Positions 8,695 through 15,721 of a stretch of DNA of 64,000 nt are shown here, piece after piece (the first letter of the stretch is position 1; the number at the start of each line of letters is the position of its first letter). The notes under the pieces are model-generated. The model was not told the origin of the DNA and searched no databases. It saw only the letters and a program-made list of their open reading frames with translations. Source of the stretch: Helicobacteraceae bacterium (GTDB lineage Bacteria > Campylobacterota > Campylobacteria > Campylobacterales > Sulfurimonadaceae); the NCBI GenBank assembly GCA_027038835.1, contig JALWGC010000014.1, positions 1-64,000 of the forward strand, read 5' to 3'. The translations under genes were made by a program, and so were the position numbers.

Positions 8695-9126
8695 TTACAC
8701 CCTCACTTCGAGCAAAGACGGGTCTTTCGAAGCGACTCGCTCGTACCCATCGAGCTCCGTTGGAACGATTTTTTCCAAAAATTCGTTATATAAGGTACTG
8801 ACTGAGAGTACCATACGTGCATATTTTTGATTTATCTCTTTGAGGTTTTGTAGCTGTGTTTTGAGCTCGTCGAGCTTTTGATGCTGTGTAGCATCGAGTA
8901 GTTCGGGCAATTCTTTGTCCGGATTTTCACTCATACGTTTGGAGATTTCATGGTCTATCATAGCTTTTTTCGCCTCGAACGCCGCGATTTTTTCCTCTTT
9001 GAGCGGTAAGCGCTCGAACTGCTGCGAAGCATTGGCTTGTTTGATATCTTCTATATCCTGACGTGTTATTTCGATAATATCTTTTAAATCGTTCAAAGCT
9101 CCGTCAAGATGGTGTGTAAGTAACAT
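8695..9126 (-). CDS. flgN: FlgN-like flagellar export chaperone
   Basis: This 143-residue, almost entirely helical protein has the heptad-like, charged composition and the length of FlgN, the cytoplasmic chaperone that delivers FlgK and FlgL to the flagellar export gate. It shows little motif-level conservation, so the call leans on size, helical nature and its position between flgM and flgK. The C-terminal region (YARMVLSVSTLYNEFLEKI) resembles the substrate-binding amphipathic helix expected in the family. The stop lies one base before the flgK start, which supports coupling of chaperone and client. Confidence 0.75.
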   Translation of the reverse strand: MLLTHHLDGALNDLKDIIEITRQDIEDIKQANASQQFERLPLKEEKIAAFEAKKAMIDHEISKRMSENPDKELPELLDATQHQKLDELKTQLQNLKEINQKYARMVLSVSTLYNEFLEKIVPTELDGYERVASKDPSLLEVRV

Positions 9127-9144
9127 GAAATCCCCTTTCTCATT

Positions 9145-9363
9145 TTAAGAGAGTAACTCCTCCGCCATTTTTCTGGCTAACGAGTCGATATCCACTTTGT
9201 ACTCTCCCGAAGCGATTTTTTCTTTCATCGCTTCGACTTTCGTTTTGGCCGTTCCCTCTTTGGAAGCGGCGGACGATGCCCCCTCCTTTGCGGAGGAAGC
9301 GTTTTTTGCCAAGTTGCTTGAATAAGCGCTTGCAACACTTGCGCTACTGACTCCGTTTGTCAT
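9145..9363 (-). CDS. flgM: FlgM anti-sigma-28 factor
   Basis: This 72-residue small protein has a Ser/Ala/Lys-rich disordered N terminus and a C-terminal segment (VEAMKEKIASGEYKVDIDSL then ARKMAEELL) that matches the FlgM helix which binds FliA. FlgM holds sigma-28 inactive until it is exported through the finished hook-basal body. The position between flgJ and flgN matches the C. jejuni order (from memory). A sigma-28-like promoter precedes it (9406-9432), which would give the usual feedback of FliA on its own inhibitor. The ATG is preceded by AAAGGGATCGAAA. Confidence 0.85.
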   Translation of the reverse strand: MTNGVSSASVASAYSSNLAKNASSAKEGASSAASKEGTAKTKVEAMKEKIASGEYKVDIDSLARKMAEELLS

Positions 9364-9405
9364 TTTCGATCCCTTTTTTCATCGACATAGATTTTCTTAC
9401 TAACT

Positions 9406-9432
9406 ATATCGACACTAAAGGAAAAAAATTAA
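9406..9432 (-). promoter_or_regulatory. Candidate sigma-28 (FliA) promoter of flgM
   Basis: On the minus strand TTAA (9432-9429) is followed after exactly 15 bases by GTCGATAT (9413-9406). The FliA consensus is TAAA-N15-GCCGATAA. Two mismatches lie in the -10, and the -35 is imperfect. CGATAT also fits the CGATWT -10 described for Campylobacter sigma-28. The 65-base gap upstream of flgM holds nothing else. Confidence 0.4.
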
Positions 9433-9728
9433 CCCTTATTTCGACTCAAATACTCATAAAGCATTTGAGAAAACCCAAAACTGCCGCTACTTGCTTTACT
9501 CAGCTCTTCTCTGTACATCGATTTGTAAATCTTCTCTCCGGGATCGTTTTGGGAAGAGAAAAGATTTTTTTCATCTTTTAGTGCATTGTCCAAAAGCATC
9601 TTGACGATGATAGCTTCGAAAGCGTCGGTTTGTTCTTTGAGTTTTTTATCGTCTTGATCTGCGTTTATCGTCGGGATTCGTTCTTGACGAACAAGTGACA
9701 AATCCCCATGCAAAGCTCCTACCATCAT
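9429..9728 (-). CDS. flgJ: Rod-binding protein FlgJ, N-terminal domain only
   Basis: The 99 residues contain the rod-capping domain of FlgJ: DDKKLKEQTDAFEAIIVKML, then a short loop and YKSMYREELSKASSGSFGFSQMLYEYL. It guides assembly of the flagellar rod through the periplasm. The peptidoglycan hydrolase domain of the enterobacterial FlgJ is absent, as is usual in this phylum. The gene overlaps the end of flgI by four bases and precedes flgM. Confidence 0.87.
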   Translation of the reverse strand: MMVGALHGDLSLVRQERIPTINADQDDKKLKEQTDAFEAIIVKMLLDNALKDEKNLFSSQNDPGEKIYKSMYREELSKASSGSFGFSQMLYEYLSRNKG

Positions 9729-10774
9729 ATCACCTCCAAATCCGCAGCTATACTCCCGGCACTTTTCATGCTCTCCAAAATCGAGATGATATCTTTTGGA
9801 GTCGCACCGAGTTTTTGTAAACTTCTAACAAGGTTGGCAACCGTCGTCGTCCCTTTTTTCGTATAGAGCTCGTTTTCGTTCACGCCGATGACCATATCGT
9901 TATCGACCACCATGGAGCCTGCCGGCTTGTTTGGTGTTTGCTGCTCTTTTATCTTGATGGTGATATCACCATGGGTCAACACTATCGGCTTGACCTCTAT
10001 GTCAACACCCGCAACGATCGTTCCGGTTCGCTCGTTGATGATGATTTTCGGTTTGGAAGAATAGTTCATATCTATATTTTGCACTTCGGCTAAAAACTCG
10101 ATCATCGTTTTGTTCTCAGGGCGTTTGAGTTTGACGGTTCTTGGGTCTATCGCCACGGCTACTTGTGTCGCATAGTATTTGTTGATCGCTTGTTGAATGG
10201 CGACGGCGTTTTTGAAGTTTTCCTCTTTCAACGAAAGCAAAACGTAATTTTGGTGGTACAAGTCGATGTTGATCTCCCTCTCGACCAAACCACCGTTGTA
10301 AACCTTACCGGCAGTTGGATGAGACTCGCTTCCGTTCCCTCTTTCGTTTTTACCGCCGATCGAAACAGCCCCTTGCGCGACTGCGTAGATGTTGCCGTCA
10401 ACCCCTTTTAGCGGTGTCATCAAAAGGGTTCCCCCTTCCAAGCTTTTCGCATCTCCGATGGAAGAAACCGTCACGTCGAACTTGTCCCCTTCTCTTGCAA
10501 AAGGTTTGAGTTTCGCCGTTACGACGACGGCGGCGACGTTTTTGGACTTGATGTCGATTGGGTTCATGTTGATATTCATCGCACGAAGCATATTGGAGAT
10601 GGTTTGTAGAGTGAATTTCGAAGTCGTTCCGTCTCCGGTCTTTTTCAAACCGACCACAAGCGAATACCCTATAAGCTGGTTATCCCTTACACCGACGATG
10701 TTGGCTACTTCGGTTATTTTTGTCGCTTGCAACAAAGTAGTGAGAAAAATTACGGCAAGTAAAACTTTTTTCAT
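9725..10774 (-). CDS. flgI: Flagellar P-ring protein FlgI
   Basis: The 349-residue periplasmic protein starts with a signal peptide (MKKVLLAVIFLTTLLQATKI) and continues with ITEVANIVGVRDNQLIGYSL, the start of mature FlgI. GYSLVVGLKKTGDGT, MSTP-like MTPLKGVDGNIYAVAQGAVS and INERTGTIVAGVDIEV are family signatures. FlgI polymerises into the P ring around the rod in the peptidoglycan layer. It heads the flgI-flgJ-flgM-flgN-flgK block and has a sigma-54-type promoter directly upstream, in agreement with sigma-54 control of rod, ring and hook genes in Campylobacterota. Confidence 0.96.
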   Translation of the reverse strand: MKKVLLAVIFLTTLLQATKITEVANIVGVRDNQLIGYSLVVGLKKTGDGTTSKFTLQTISNMLRAMNINMNPIDIKSKNVAAVVVTAKLKPFAREGDKFDVTVSSIGDAKSLEGGTLLMTPLKGVDGNIYAVAQGAVSIGGKNERGNGSESHPTAGKVYNGGLVEREINIDLYHQNYVLLSLKEENFKNAVAIQQAINKYYATQVAVAIDPRTVKLKRPENKTMIEFLAEVQNIDMNYSSKPKIIINERTGTIVAGVDIEVKPIVLTHGDITIKIKEQQTPNKPAGSMVVDNDMVIGVNENELYTKKGTTTVANLVRSLQKLGATPKDIISILESMKSAGSIAADLEVI

Positions 10775-10805
10775 CGTTCCATCCTTGAAAATTCAAAGAT
10801 GAAAA

Positions 10806-10821
10806 AGCAAAACTCATTCCA
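10806..10821 (-). promoter_or_regulatory. Sigma-54 (RpoN) promoter of flgI
   Basis: On the minus strand TGGAAT, five bases, then TTGCT form a GG-N10-GC element that fits the RpoN consensus TGGCAC-N5-TTGCT, with a perfect -12 box. It overlaps the last codons of rsmD. The predicted start near 10796 gives a leader of about 21 bases before the flgI ATG at 10774. Confidence 0.7.
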
Positions 10822-11416
10822 TTTCGGGTTTATCGTAGTATGTCAAGGAGGTTTTGCCGAACTTTTTCGATTTCGTTTTTTCGTAAATCCCTATTTTTTG
10901 CGGTAACTCAAGTCCTGTCATGTGCTCGATGGTTATGCGTTTGACCACTTCTTTAGGAAGATTTTTTATCAGTTCTATCATATTGTCGTAGATATCTTCG
11001 AAACCTTCGCGAAAGCTAAAGGGAGGGTCTATGTAGAAATACGCCGGCGTTTTTTCCCTTTTGAGGCGTGCTACGATGTGGTCGATGGTAACGAAGCTAT
11101 CCCCGGCGAACACTTCGCAAGAAGCGGGGTCGGTCTGCTCTATATTGTGTCTGAGTATTTTTAGCGCTTGTTTGTCTTTTTCCATGAAAAATATTTGTTT
11201 CGCACCACGGCTTAACGCTTCAAGACCGATACTCCCACTTCCACTGAACACTTCGACAAACGTCGCATCGACGATTTCGAACTGAATCGTATTGAAAAAC
11301 GACTCAAGTACTATCCCTTTGGAACTTCTCGTCGTTTGCAATGGAGGGAGAACCAGCTCTTTGCCTTTGTACTTTCCGGCAACTATCCGTTTTGAAAGGT
11401 ACTTTTCTTTAGCCAT
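10814..11416 (-). CDS. rsmD: 16S rRNA (guanine-N2)-methyltransferase RsmD
   Basis: The 200-residue SAM-dependent methyltransferase belongs to the RsmD family, which modifies G966 of 16S rRNA in the 30S subunit. RIVAGKYKGKELVLPP is the family N-terminal signature. EVFSGSGSIGLEALSRGAK is the SAM-binding motif and YIDPPFSF the catalytic DPPF motif of exocyclic-amine methyltransferases. It overlaps the upstream 123-residue gene by eight bases. Its 3' end contains the flgI promoter. Confidence 0.93.
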   Translation of the reverse strand: MAKEKYLSKRIVAGKYKGKELVLPPLQTTRSSKGIVLESFFNTIQFEIVDATFVEVFSGSGSIGLEALSRGAKQIFFMEKDKQALKILRHNIEQTDPASCEVFAGDSFVTIDHIVARLKREKTPAYFYIDPPFSFREGFEDIYDNMIELIKNLPKEVVKRITIEHMTGLELPQKIGIYEKTKSKKFGKTSLTYYDKPEME

Positions 11417-11780
11417 AAAACGCCTTTACGGTTTCAAGAACCTTGTTTTGGTATTCTTGTGTCAATGTTTCTATCCTTTGTCGCAATTGTTCGAAATCTC
11501 GTTCTTTTTGCGTAAGTTTTTTTCCCTCAAAGGTATCTTTCGTTTCATCGCCTTTTAGCGATTTATGGCGATTTTGCAAAGCCAATAGCAGTTGCGATTT
11601 CGAAAACGGTTTTTTCAAATCAGCCCCTTCATCGCTTGCAATCAAAAACGTACGTTTATCATCACTTTGGAAATCGCGCACGACAATCTCACTATGTTTA
11701 ATGGAACTAAGATGTCTGCCCAAAAAATTCTCCAACGCTTTTTGCAGTAAAAGCGACTTGCATTCAACGGCTATTTTCAT
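11409..11780 (-). CDS. Uncharacterised 123-residue protein
   Basis: I do not recognise this family. The N-terminal 55 residues look like a small alpha/beta domain (MKIAVECKSLLLQKALENFL, then IVVRDFQSDDKRTFLIASDE). The C-terminal half is a highly charged coiled-coil helix ending in LTQEYQNKVLETVKAFYG. The first part vaguely recalls receiver-like or nucleotide-binding folds but no catalytic residues are obvious. It overlaps the exonuclease gene upstream and rsmD downstream, so the four-gene run 12909-10814 is translationally coupled. Cytoplasmic, with no signal peptide. Confidence 0.75.
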   Translation of the reverse strand: MKIAVECKSLLLQKALENFLGRHLSSIKHSEIVVRDFQSDDKRTFLIASDEGADLKKPFSKSQLLLALQNRHKSLKGDETKDTFEGKKLTQKERDFEQLRQRIETLTQEYQNKVLETVKAFYG

Positions 11781-12490
11781 AAATAATACTCCAACGTATA
11801 ACGCATATCTTCATCGATATCCGCCAAAGAGGCCATCCAAGCAAGATACCCCCTATCGCTTAGCGAAATCTCTTCTATATATCTTCCGGCATATTTACCG
11901 AATTCGAATTTTTGCAAAAGAACCGGCTTGTATGACAGCTCCTTTAGCTTCTCAAGCGGTGCAAGTTCCAAAAGCTCGTCCAAAAGAAGTTTCGTAATTA
12001 TAGCATCACTTCTGGCTTCATGTGGACAAAGAGCGAAGCCGTTCAAAGCGAGTTTCTCTACCATCGGCGCTTCTTTTTTGTACAACCGCATCTCGTAACG
12101 TAAAAAGTTGAGCGAATAACTCTCCAAATCGGGAATAAGATGGCGGGTACAGCGAAGCGTGTCGATCGCATCGGTCGATATGTCTATACCCGATTTTTGC
12201 AACATCTGTGCCTCAAAAGGCAAGTTGTGCGCAACGATAGTGGCGTTTTTCTCTACCAATTCACATAGTTTTTGAAACGTTTTGGCTTTTTTAAGAGGTG
12301 GTTTGGAGCGAATCATCTCGTTGGTGATATTGTTTATGGCCGATGCCGCAGGAGGGATTTTCACCCCTTCGTCGACCAAATCGTAATCGATCTCCATCCG
12401 CTCGTCATCTTGCACCAACAATGCCAAGGAACAGATGACGTCCCTATCCTCCAGTCCCGTCGTTTCACAATCGACAAACCCAAGCATCAA
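11777..12490 (-). CDS. DnaQ-like 3'-5' exonuclease (DEDDh family)
   Basis: This 237-residue protein has the three exonuclease motifs. Exo I is FVDCETTGLE at residues 5-14, exo II is IVAHNLPFEAQML around residue 90, and exo III is HEARSDAIITKLLL with the catalytic His and Asp. The fold is that of the DNA polymerase III epsilon subunit and related proofreading or repair nucleases. The C-terminal extension (KFEFGKYAGRYIEEISLSDR then GYLAWM) matches the exodeoxyribonuclease X-type tail (DUF3820-like) of DnaQ-family proteins that are not the polymerase subunit. The role is likely DNA repair or RNA/DNA processing. Start: two adjacent ATGs (12490, 12487); either would serve. It overlaps both neighbours. 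Confidence 0.85.
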   Translation of the reverse strand: MMLGFVDCETTGLEDRDVICSLALLVQDDERMEIDYDLVDEGVKIPPAASAINNITNEMIRSKPPLKKAKTFQKLCELVEKNATIVAHNLPFEAQMLQKSGIDISTDAIDTLRCTRHLIPDLESYSLNFLRYEMRLYKKEAPMVEKLALNGFALCPHEARSDAIITKLLLDELLELAPLEKLKELSYKPVLLQKFEFGKYAGRYIEEISLSDRGYLAWMASLADIDEDMRYTLEYYL

Positions 12491-12909
12491 AGCTCCTCGT
12501 TCGCTTCTATTTTCTCCAATAGATGAAAATAGTGCTCAAGCGTCAAAAAACTTTTTTCGAACCTGTAACGGATAACGAACTCCACAATCTCGCTTCGAAG
12601 CGCTTGCGAAGCGTTTTCGACCCTGCCGAAATATCCAAGAGAGATATTTTTGGTCTTGCCGTCAACTTTCGTTATGGCCAGCAGTTGCAGGTACTTCCCC
12701 TCTTGGATACGCCCAAAATTCTCCTCTTGCAGCGAGATACCCGAGAGGTTAAGCGCTTTGTATGTAAAAATATCGTTAAAATCGTGTACCTTCTTAAAAA
12801 GGGACAACTTCTCAAAAAGTTCTTTGAGCCTTTTGAGGTTTTCACTCCGTTTGAGTTCGTAACTCGATATTTTCGTCGTTAATTGTTTGAGTCGTTCGAG
12901 TGCATCCAT
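12487..12909 (-). CDS. Uncharacterised 140-residue protein
   Basis: I do not recognise this one. The N-terminal 45 residues form a charged helical region (LERLKQLTTKISSYELKRSE). The second half is alpha/beta with YLQLLAITKVDGKTKNISLG and a helical end (LEHYFHLLEKIEANEEL). There is no signal peptide, no membrane segment and no Cys pair. It is the first gene of the minus-strand run leading to the exonuclease, unknown protein and rsmD, and its stop overlaps the exonuclease start. The divergent promoter region with murA lies upstream. Confidence 0.7.
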   Translation of the reverse strand: MDALERLKQLTTKISSYELKRSENLKRLKELFEKLSLFKKVHDFNDIFTYKALNLSGISLQEENFGRIQEGKYLQLLAITKVDGKTKNISLGYFGRVENASQALRSEIVEFVIRYRFEKSFLTLEHYFHLLEKIEANEEL

Positions 12910-12955
12910 AAGCGGGATTTTATCCCAAAAACAATAAAGATTGGCTATAATTGCG

Positions 12956-12961
12956 CAAATT
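12956..12961 (+). promoter_or_regulatory. -10 box for murA
   Basis: TATAAT in the 69-base divergent gap between the 140-residue gene and murA. The predicted start near 12968 leaves only about 10 bases of leader, in which no good Shine-Dalgarno is visible. Confidence 0.5.
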
Positions 12962-12978
12962 TTATCTAAAAGTGTACT

Positions 12979-14241
12979 ATGGATTTTCTACGAATACTCG
13001 GACAACAAAAACTTGACGGAACCATAAAGATTTCAGGTGCAAAAAACGCTTCGCTGCCACTCATAGCGATGTCGATTCTCGCTAAAAACCGCATCACGAT
13101 GAAAAACGTTCCCCATGTTGCGGATATCAAAACCCTTTTGAAACTTCTTGGAAACTTGGGTGCGACCTACAGTTTCGAAGATGAAACGATTCAAATCGAT
13201 GCTTCGAGCATAGAAAAAACCACAGCGACATACGACATCGTCAAAACCATGCGTGCTTCGATTTTGGTACTTGGTCCGTTATTGGCTCGTTTTGGGCACT
13301 GTGAAGTTTCACTACCGGGCGGATGCGCCATCGGTCAGCGCCCTATCGACTTACACCTAAAAGCGCTGGAACTCATGGGCGCCACTATCGAGATAAAAGC
13401 GGGCTACGTCAAAGCAAGCGCCCCACAAGGTCTCAAAGGCGCACATATCATTTTCGACAAGATAACCGTTACGGGAACTGCTAACGTGGTTATGGCGGCC
13501 GCTTTGGCAAAAGGGGAAACGCAAATCGTCAACGCCGCCAAAGAGCCCGAAGTGGTACAGCTTTGTGAAGTGTTGCAAAAAAGCGGTGTGGAGATAGAGG
13601 GGATAGGAACGGCGATGCTTCGCATCAAAGGAAACGGCGGAGAATTGCTCCACATAGACCCATTCACCATCATTCCTGACCGTATAGAAGCCGGAACGTA
13701 TCTTTGTGCGGGTGCTATCACCAACTCGCGGCTGAGCATCTCCTTCGCCGATGCCTCCCACCTCGAATCGGTCATCGCCAAACTCGAAGAGATGGGATGC
13801 TGTTTCGAGATAACCCAATACACTATCACTATAGTTCCAACGGAAAACCTCAGACCCGTACGTATCGTCACTCAAGAATACCCCGGTTTTCCAACCGATA
13901 TGCAAGCCCAATTCGTCGCTTTGGCGACACAAGCCAACGGCGTATCGGTCATAGAAGAAAAACTGTTCGAAAACCGCTTCATGCATGTAAGCGAGCTACA
14001 AAGAATGGGTGCTTCCATCACTCTCAACGGAAACGTAGCGACAGTTACCGGAAAGACGAAATTAAGCGGCGCGGATGTCATGGCGACAGACCTTCGCGCA
14101 TCGAGCGCTTTGGTGCTGGCAGGACTCGTAGCCGAAGGAAAAACCGATGTCCACCGTATATACCATCTCGATAGAGGCTATGACAATCTTGAGGGGAAAC
14201 TCCAAAGTGTCGGAGCGAAAATAGAAAGACTAAAAGAGTAG
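12979..14241 (+). CDS. murA: UDP-N-acetylglucosamine 1-carboxyvinyltransferase MurA
   Basis: The 420-residue enzyme transfers enolpyruvate from PEP to UDP-GlcNAc, the first committed step of peptidoglycan synthesis in the cytoplasm. [18 protein letters not shown] holds the PEP-contacting Lys22 and Asn. [14 protein letters not shown] contains the catalytic Cys (Cys116 here, Cys115 in E. coli), which is also the fosfomycin target, so the protein should be fosfomycin-sensitive on this criterion. [13 protein letters not shown] near the end holds the conserved Arg of the second domain. It is a single plus-strand gene, convergent with hspR, and both stop codons lie in one shared hairpin. Confidence 0.97.
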   Translation: MDFLRILGQQKLDGTIKISGAKNASLPLIAMSILAKNRITMKNVPHVADIKTLLKLLGNLGATYSFEDETIQIDASSIEKTTATYDIVKTMRASILVLGPLLARFGHCEVSLPGGCAIGQRPIDLHLKALELMGATIEIKAGYVKASAPQGLKGAHIIFDKITVTGTANVVMAAALAKGETQIVNAAKEPEVVQLCEVLQKSGVEIEGIGTAMLRIKGNGGELLHIDPFTIIPDRIEAGTYLCAGAITNSRLSISFADASHLESVIAKLEEMGCCFEITQYTITIVPTENLRPVRIVTQEYPGFPTDMQAQFVALATQANGVSVIEEKLFENRFMHVSELQRMGASITLNGNVATVTGKTKLSGADVMATDLRASSALVLAGLVAEGKTDVHRIYHLDRGYDNLEGKLQSVGAKIERLKE

Positions 14242-14255
14242 CTTTGGCTACTCTT
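14234..14255. terminator. Shared hairpin of murA and hspR
   Basis: AAGAGTAGC and GCTACTCTT form a 9-bp stem with a TTTG loop. The murA stop (14239-14241) is in one arm and the hspR stop (14248-14250) in the other. T-runs are poor on both sides (TTTTAG on the minus side), so it may act as a bidirectional but weak terminator. Confidence 0.55.
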
Positions 14256-14625
14256 CAAAAACGATCATTTCGTAAATACTTTTCTTCGTTACAAGCGATT
14301 TGTTCGGCGGGACTGAGCGATTTCCAGCCATTTTGTTCAGCTCCTCGCGTAAATCCGCTATCTCTTTCTCCATACTTTCCATCTGCTCTTTCAAACGTAG
14401 AATGATATCGACTCCCGCTAAATTGACACCCAGTTCACGTGTGAGGCGAAGAATCAGTTTGATTTTATCGATATCGCGCTGCGAATAGAGCCTGACCCTT
14501 CCGTTGGAGCGGGAAGGTTTTATCAGGTTTTCCCGTTCGTACTGACGAAGCGTCTGGGGATGAATATCCAAAATCTTCGCAACGATACTGATAAGATAAA
14601 CCGGTTCATCGTAATGGTGCAGCAT
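14248..14625 (-). CDS. hspR: HspR, MerR-family heat-shock repressor
   Basis: The 125-residue DNA-binding protein has an N-terminal MerR winged helix (VYLISIVAKILDIHPQTLRQ, then YERENLIKPSRSNGRVRLYS). A dimerising coiled coil follows (LRLKEQMESMEKEIADLREE). HspR represses chaperone operons by binding the HAIR inverted repeat and usually controls its own operon. It follows cbpA directly (the stop of cbpA and the start of hspR touch), the same cbpA-hspR pair as in Helicobacter pylori. A HAIR-like operator lies over the cbpA promoter. Confidence 0.93.
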   Translation of the reverse strand: MLHHYDEPVYLISIVAKILDIHPQTLRQYERENLIKPSRSNGRVRLYSQRDIDKIKLILRLTRELGVNLAGVDIILRLKEQMESMEKEIADLREELNKMAGNRSVPPNKSLVTKKSIYEMIVFEE

Positions 14626-15546
14626 CTACAACTCCTTTGGAAGTTTTTCGTCCATCATCTCTCTTAACTTAGGATCGAGCGTATCGACATCCGGCAATAC
14701 GACGTTAGCTATGAGATACAGGTCCCCTTTGGCTTTTGTCTTTCTGTTTATCGCACCCATACCTTTTACTTTGAACTTCTGTCCGTTTTTCGTATTTTTA
14801 GGAACTTTGAGTTTGATCTCTTTTTCAAGGGTCTTGACAGGCACTTTACCGCCAAAAAGTGCTGTATGCAGCGGAATATCGATGGTTTTGACAAGATTGT
14901 CCCCATCCCTTTGGTATTCGGGTGAGGGAGCTACATGAATGGTCAAATACAAATCGCCTCTTCTTCCCCCTTGAGCGTGCCCTTTGCCTCGCACACGCAT
15001 CTTTTCACCATCTTTTACACCCGCAGGTATTTTGATGTCGAACGATTCACCGTTGATACTAACGGAATGGCTACCCCCAAGGATAGCGACGTTAAACGGG
15101 ATCGTTACGGAAGTACGGATGTCGAGATTTTGCGGTTGTTGATAGTGCGCTCCACCGTCAAAACCTCCAAATCCGCCGCTAAATCCGCCAAAACCGCTAC
15201 TACTTCTAGCTCTGGCACCCCCGCCGCCAAATCCGCCAAAACCACCTTGACCGAAGATACTGTTGATAAGGTCTTCCAAATCGATATCTTGATGGCTTCG
15301 GCTAAAGTCGCTGAAACTTTGACCGTTGAACATCGCATCGCCAAACTGGTCGTACTGCGCTTTTTTCTCTTTGTCGCTAAGTACTTCATAAGCGGCGTTT
15401 ATCTCTTTGAACTTCTCTTCGCACTCCGGCTCTTTACACACGTCCGGATGGTATTTTCTGGCTAATTTTCTATATGCTTTTTTAATCTCCGCTTCACTTG
15501 CGTTTGGAGAAATACCTAACGTTTCGTATAATGATTTATTACTCAT
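14626..15546 (-). CDS. cbpA: CbpA, DnaJ-class co-chaperone
   Basis: This 306-residue J-protein begins with a J domain ([23 protein letters not shown] motif in ARKYHPDVC). A Gly/Phe-rich linker (about residues 95-135) and two beta-rich substrate-binding domains with [13 protein letters not shown] and [13 protein letters not shown] follow. The DnaJ zinc-finger cysteines are absent, which makes it CbpA-type rather than DnaJ. It delivers unfolded clients to DnaK and stimulates its ATPase. It is the first gene of cbpA-hspR. Its promoter has a consensus -35, an extended -10 and an HspR-type operator, so it should be heat inducible through relief of HspR repression. Confidence 0.94.
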   Translation of the reverse strand: MSNKSLYETLGISPNASEAEIKKAYRKLARKYHPDVCKEPECEEKFKEINAAYEVLSDKEKKAQYDQFGDAMFNGQSFSDFSRSHQDIDLEDLINSIFGQGGFGGFGGGGARARSSSGFGGFSGGFGGFDGGAHYQQPQNLDIRTSVTIPFNVAILGGSHSVSINGESFDIKIPAGVKDGEKMRVRGKGHAQGGRRGDLYLTIHVAPSPEYQRDGDNLVKTIDIPLHTALFGGKVPVKTLEKEIKLKVPKNTKNGQKFKVKGMGAINRKTKAKGDLYLIANVVLPDVDTLDPKLREMMDEKLPKEL

Positions 15547-15594
15547 TGCTATCCTCTTTCCTATAAAATATATTTATTTCTTTTTCTACGCGCA

Positions 15595-15624
15595 ATTATA
15601 TCATAAAAGTTGAGTCAATGTCAA
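15595..15624 (-). promoter_or_regulatory. Sigma-70 promoter of cbpA-hspR
   Basis: On the minus strand TTGACA (15624-15619), an 18-base spacer and TATAAT (15600-15595) with a preceding TGA give a near-consensus vegetative promoter. It is the strongest -35/-10 match I found in the window. The predicted start near 15588 leaves a leader of about 41 bases. Confidence 0.75.
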
Positions 15625-15629
15625 TCAAC
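15609..15629. promoter_or_regulatory. HAIR-like operator for HspR
   Basis: TTGAGT and AATCAA are separated by exactly seven bases, within a perfect outer repeat AGTTGA/TCAACT. The HAIR consensus is CTTGAGT-N7-ACTCAAG; six of seven bases match on the left and five of seven on the right. The operator covers the -35 hexamer, so a bound HspR would exclude RNA polymerase, consistent with autorepression. Confidence 0.72.
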
Positions 15630-15683
15630 TATAAAGAAAACTTCCCTAAAGCGGAGATTTCGATAAACGATGAAAACTAAAAG

Positions 15684-15713
15684 GAAAAAAGAGGATGTTC
15701 CCCAAACGGGGAA
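15684..15713 (-). terminator. Probable terminator of purH
   Basis: On the minus strand TTCCCC-GTTT-GGGGAA forms a 6-bp GC-rich stem nine bases after the purH stop. CATCCTC and then a run of T's (15690-15685) follow. The T-run is displaced from the stem by seven bases, which weakens it. Confidence 0.5.
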
Positions 15714-15721
15714 GAGAGGTT

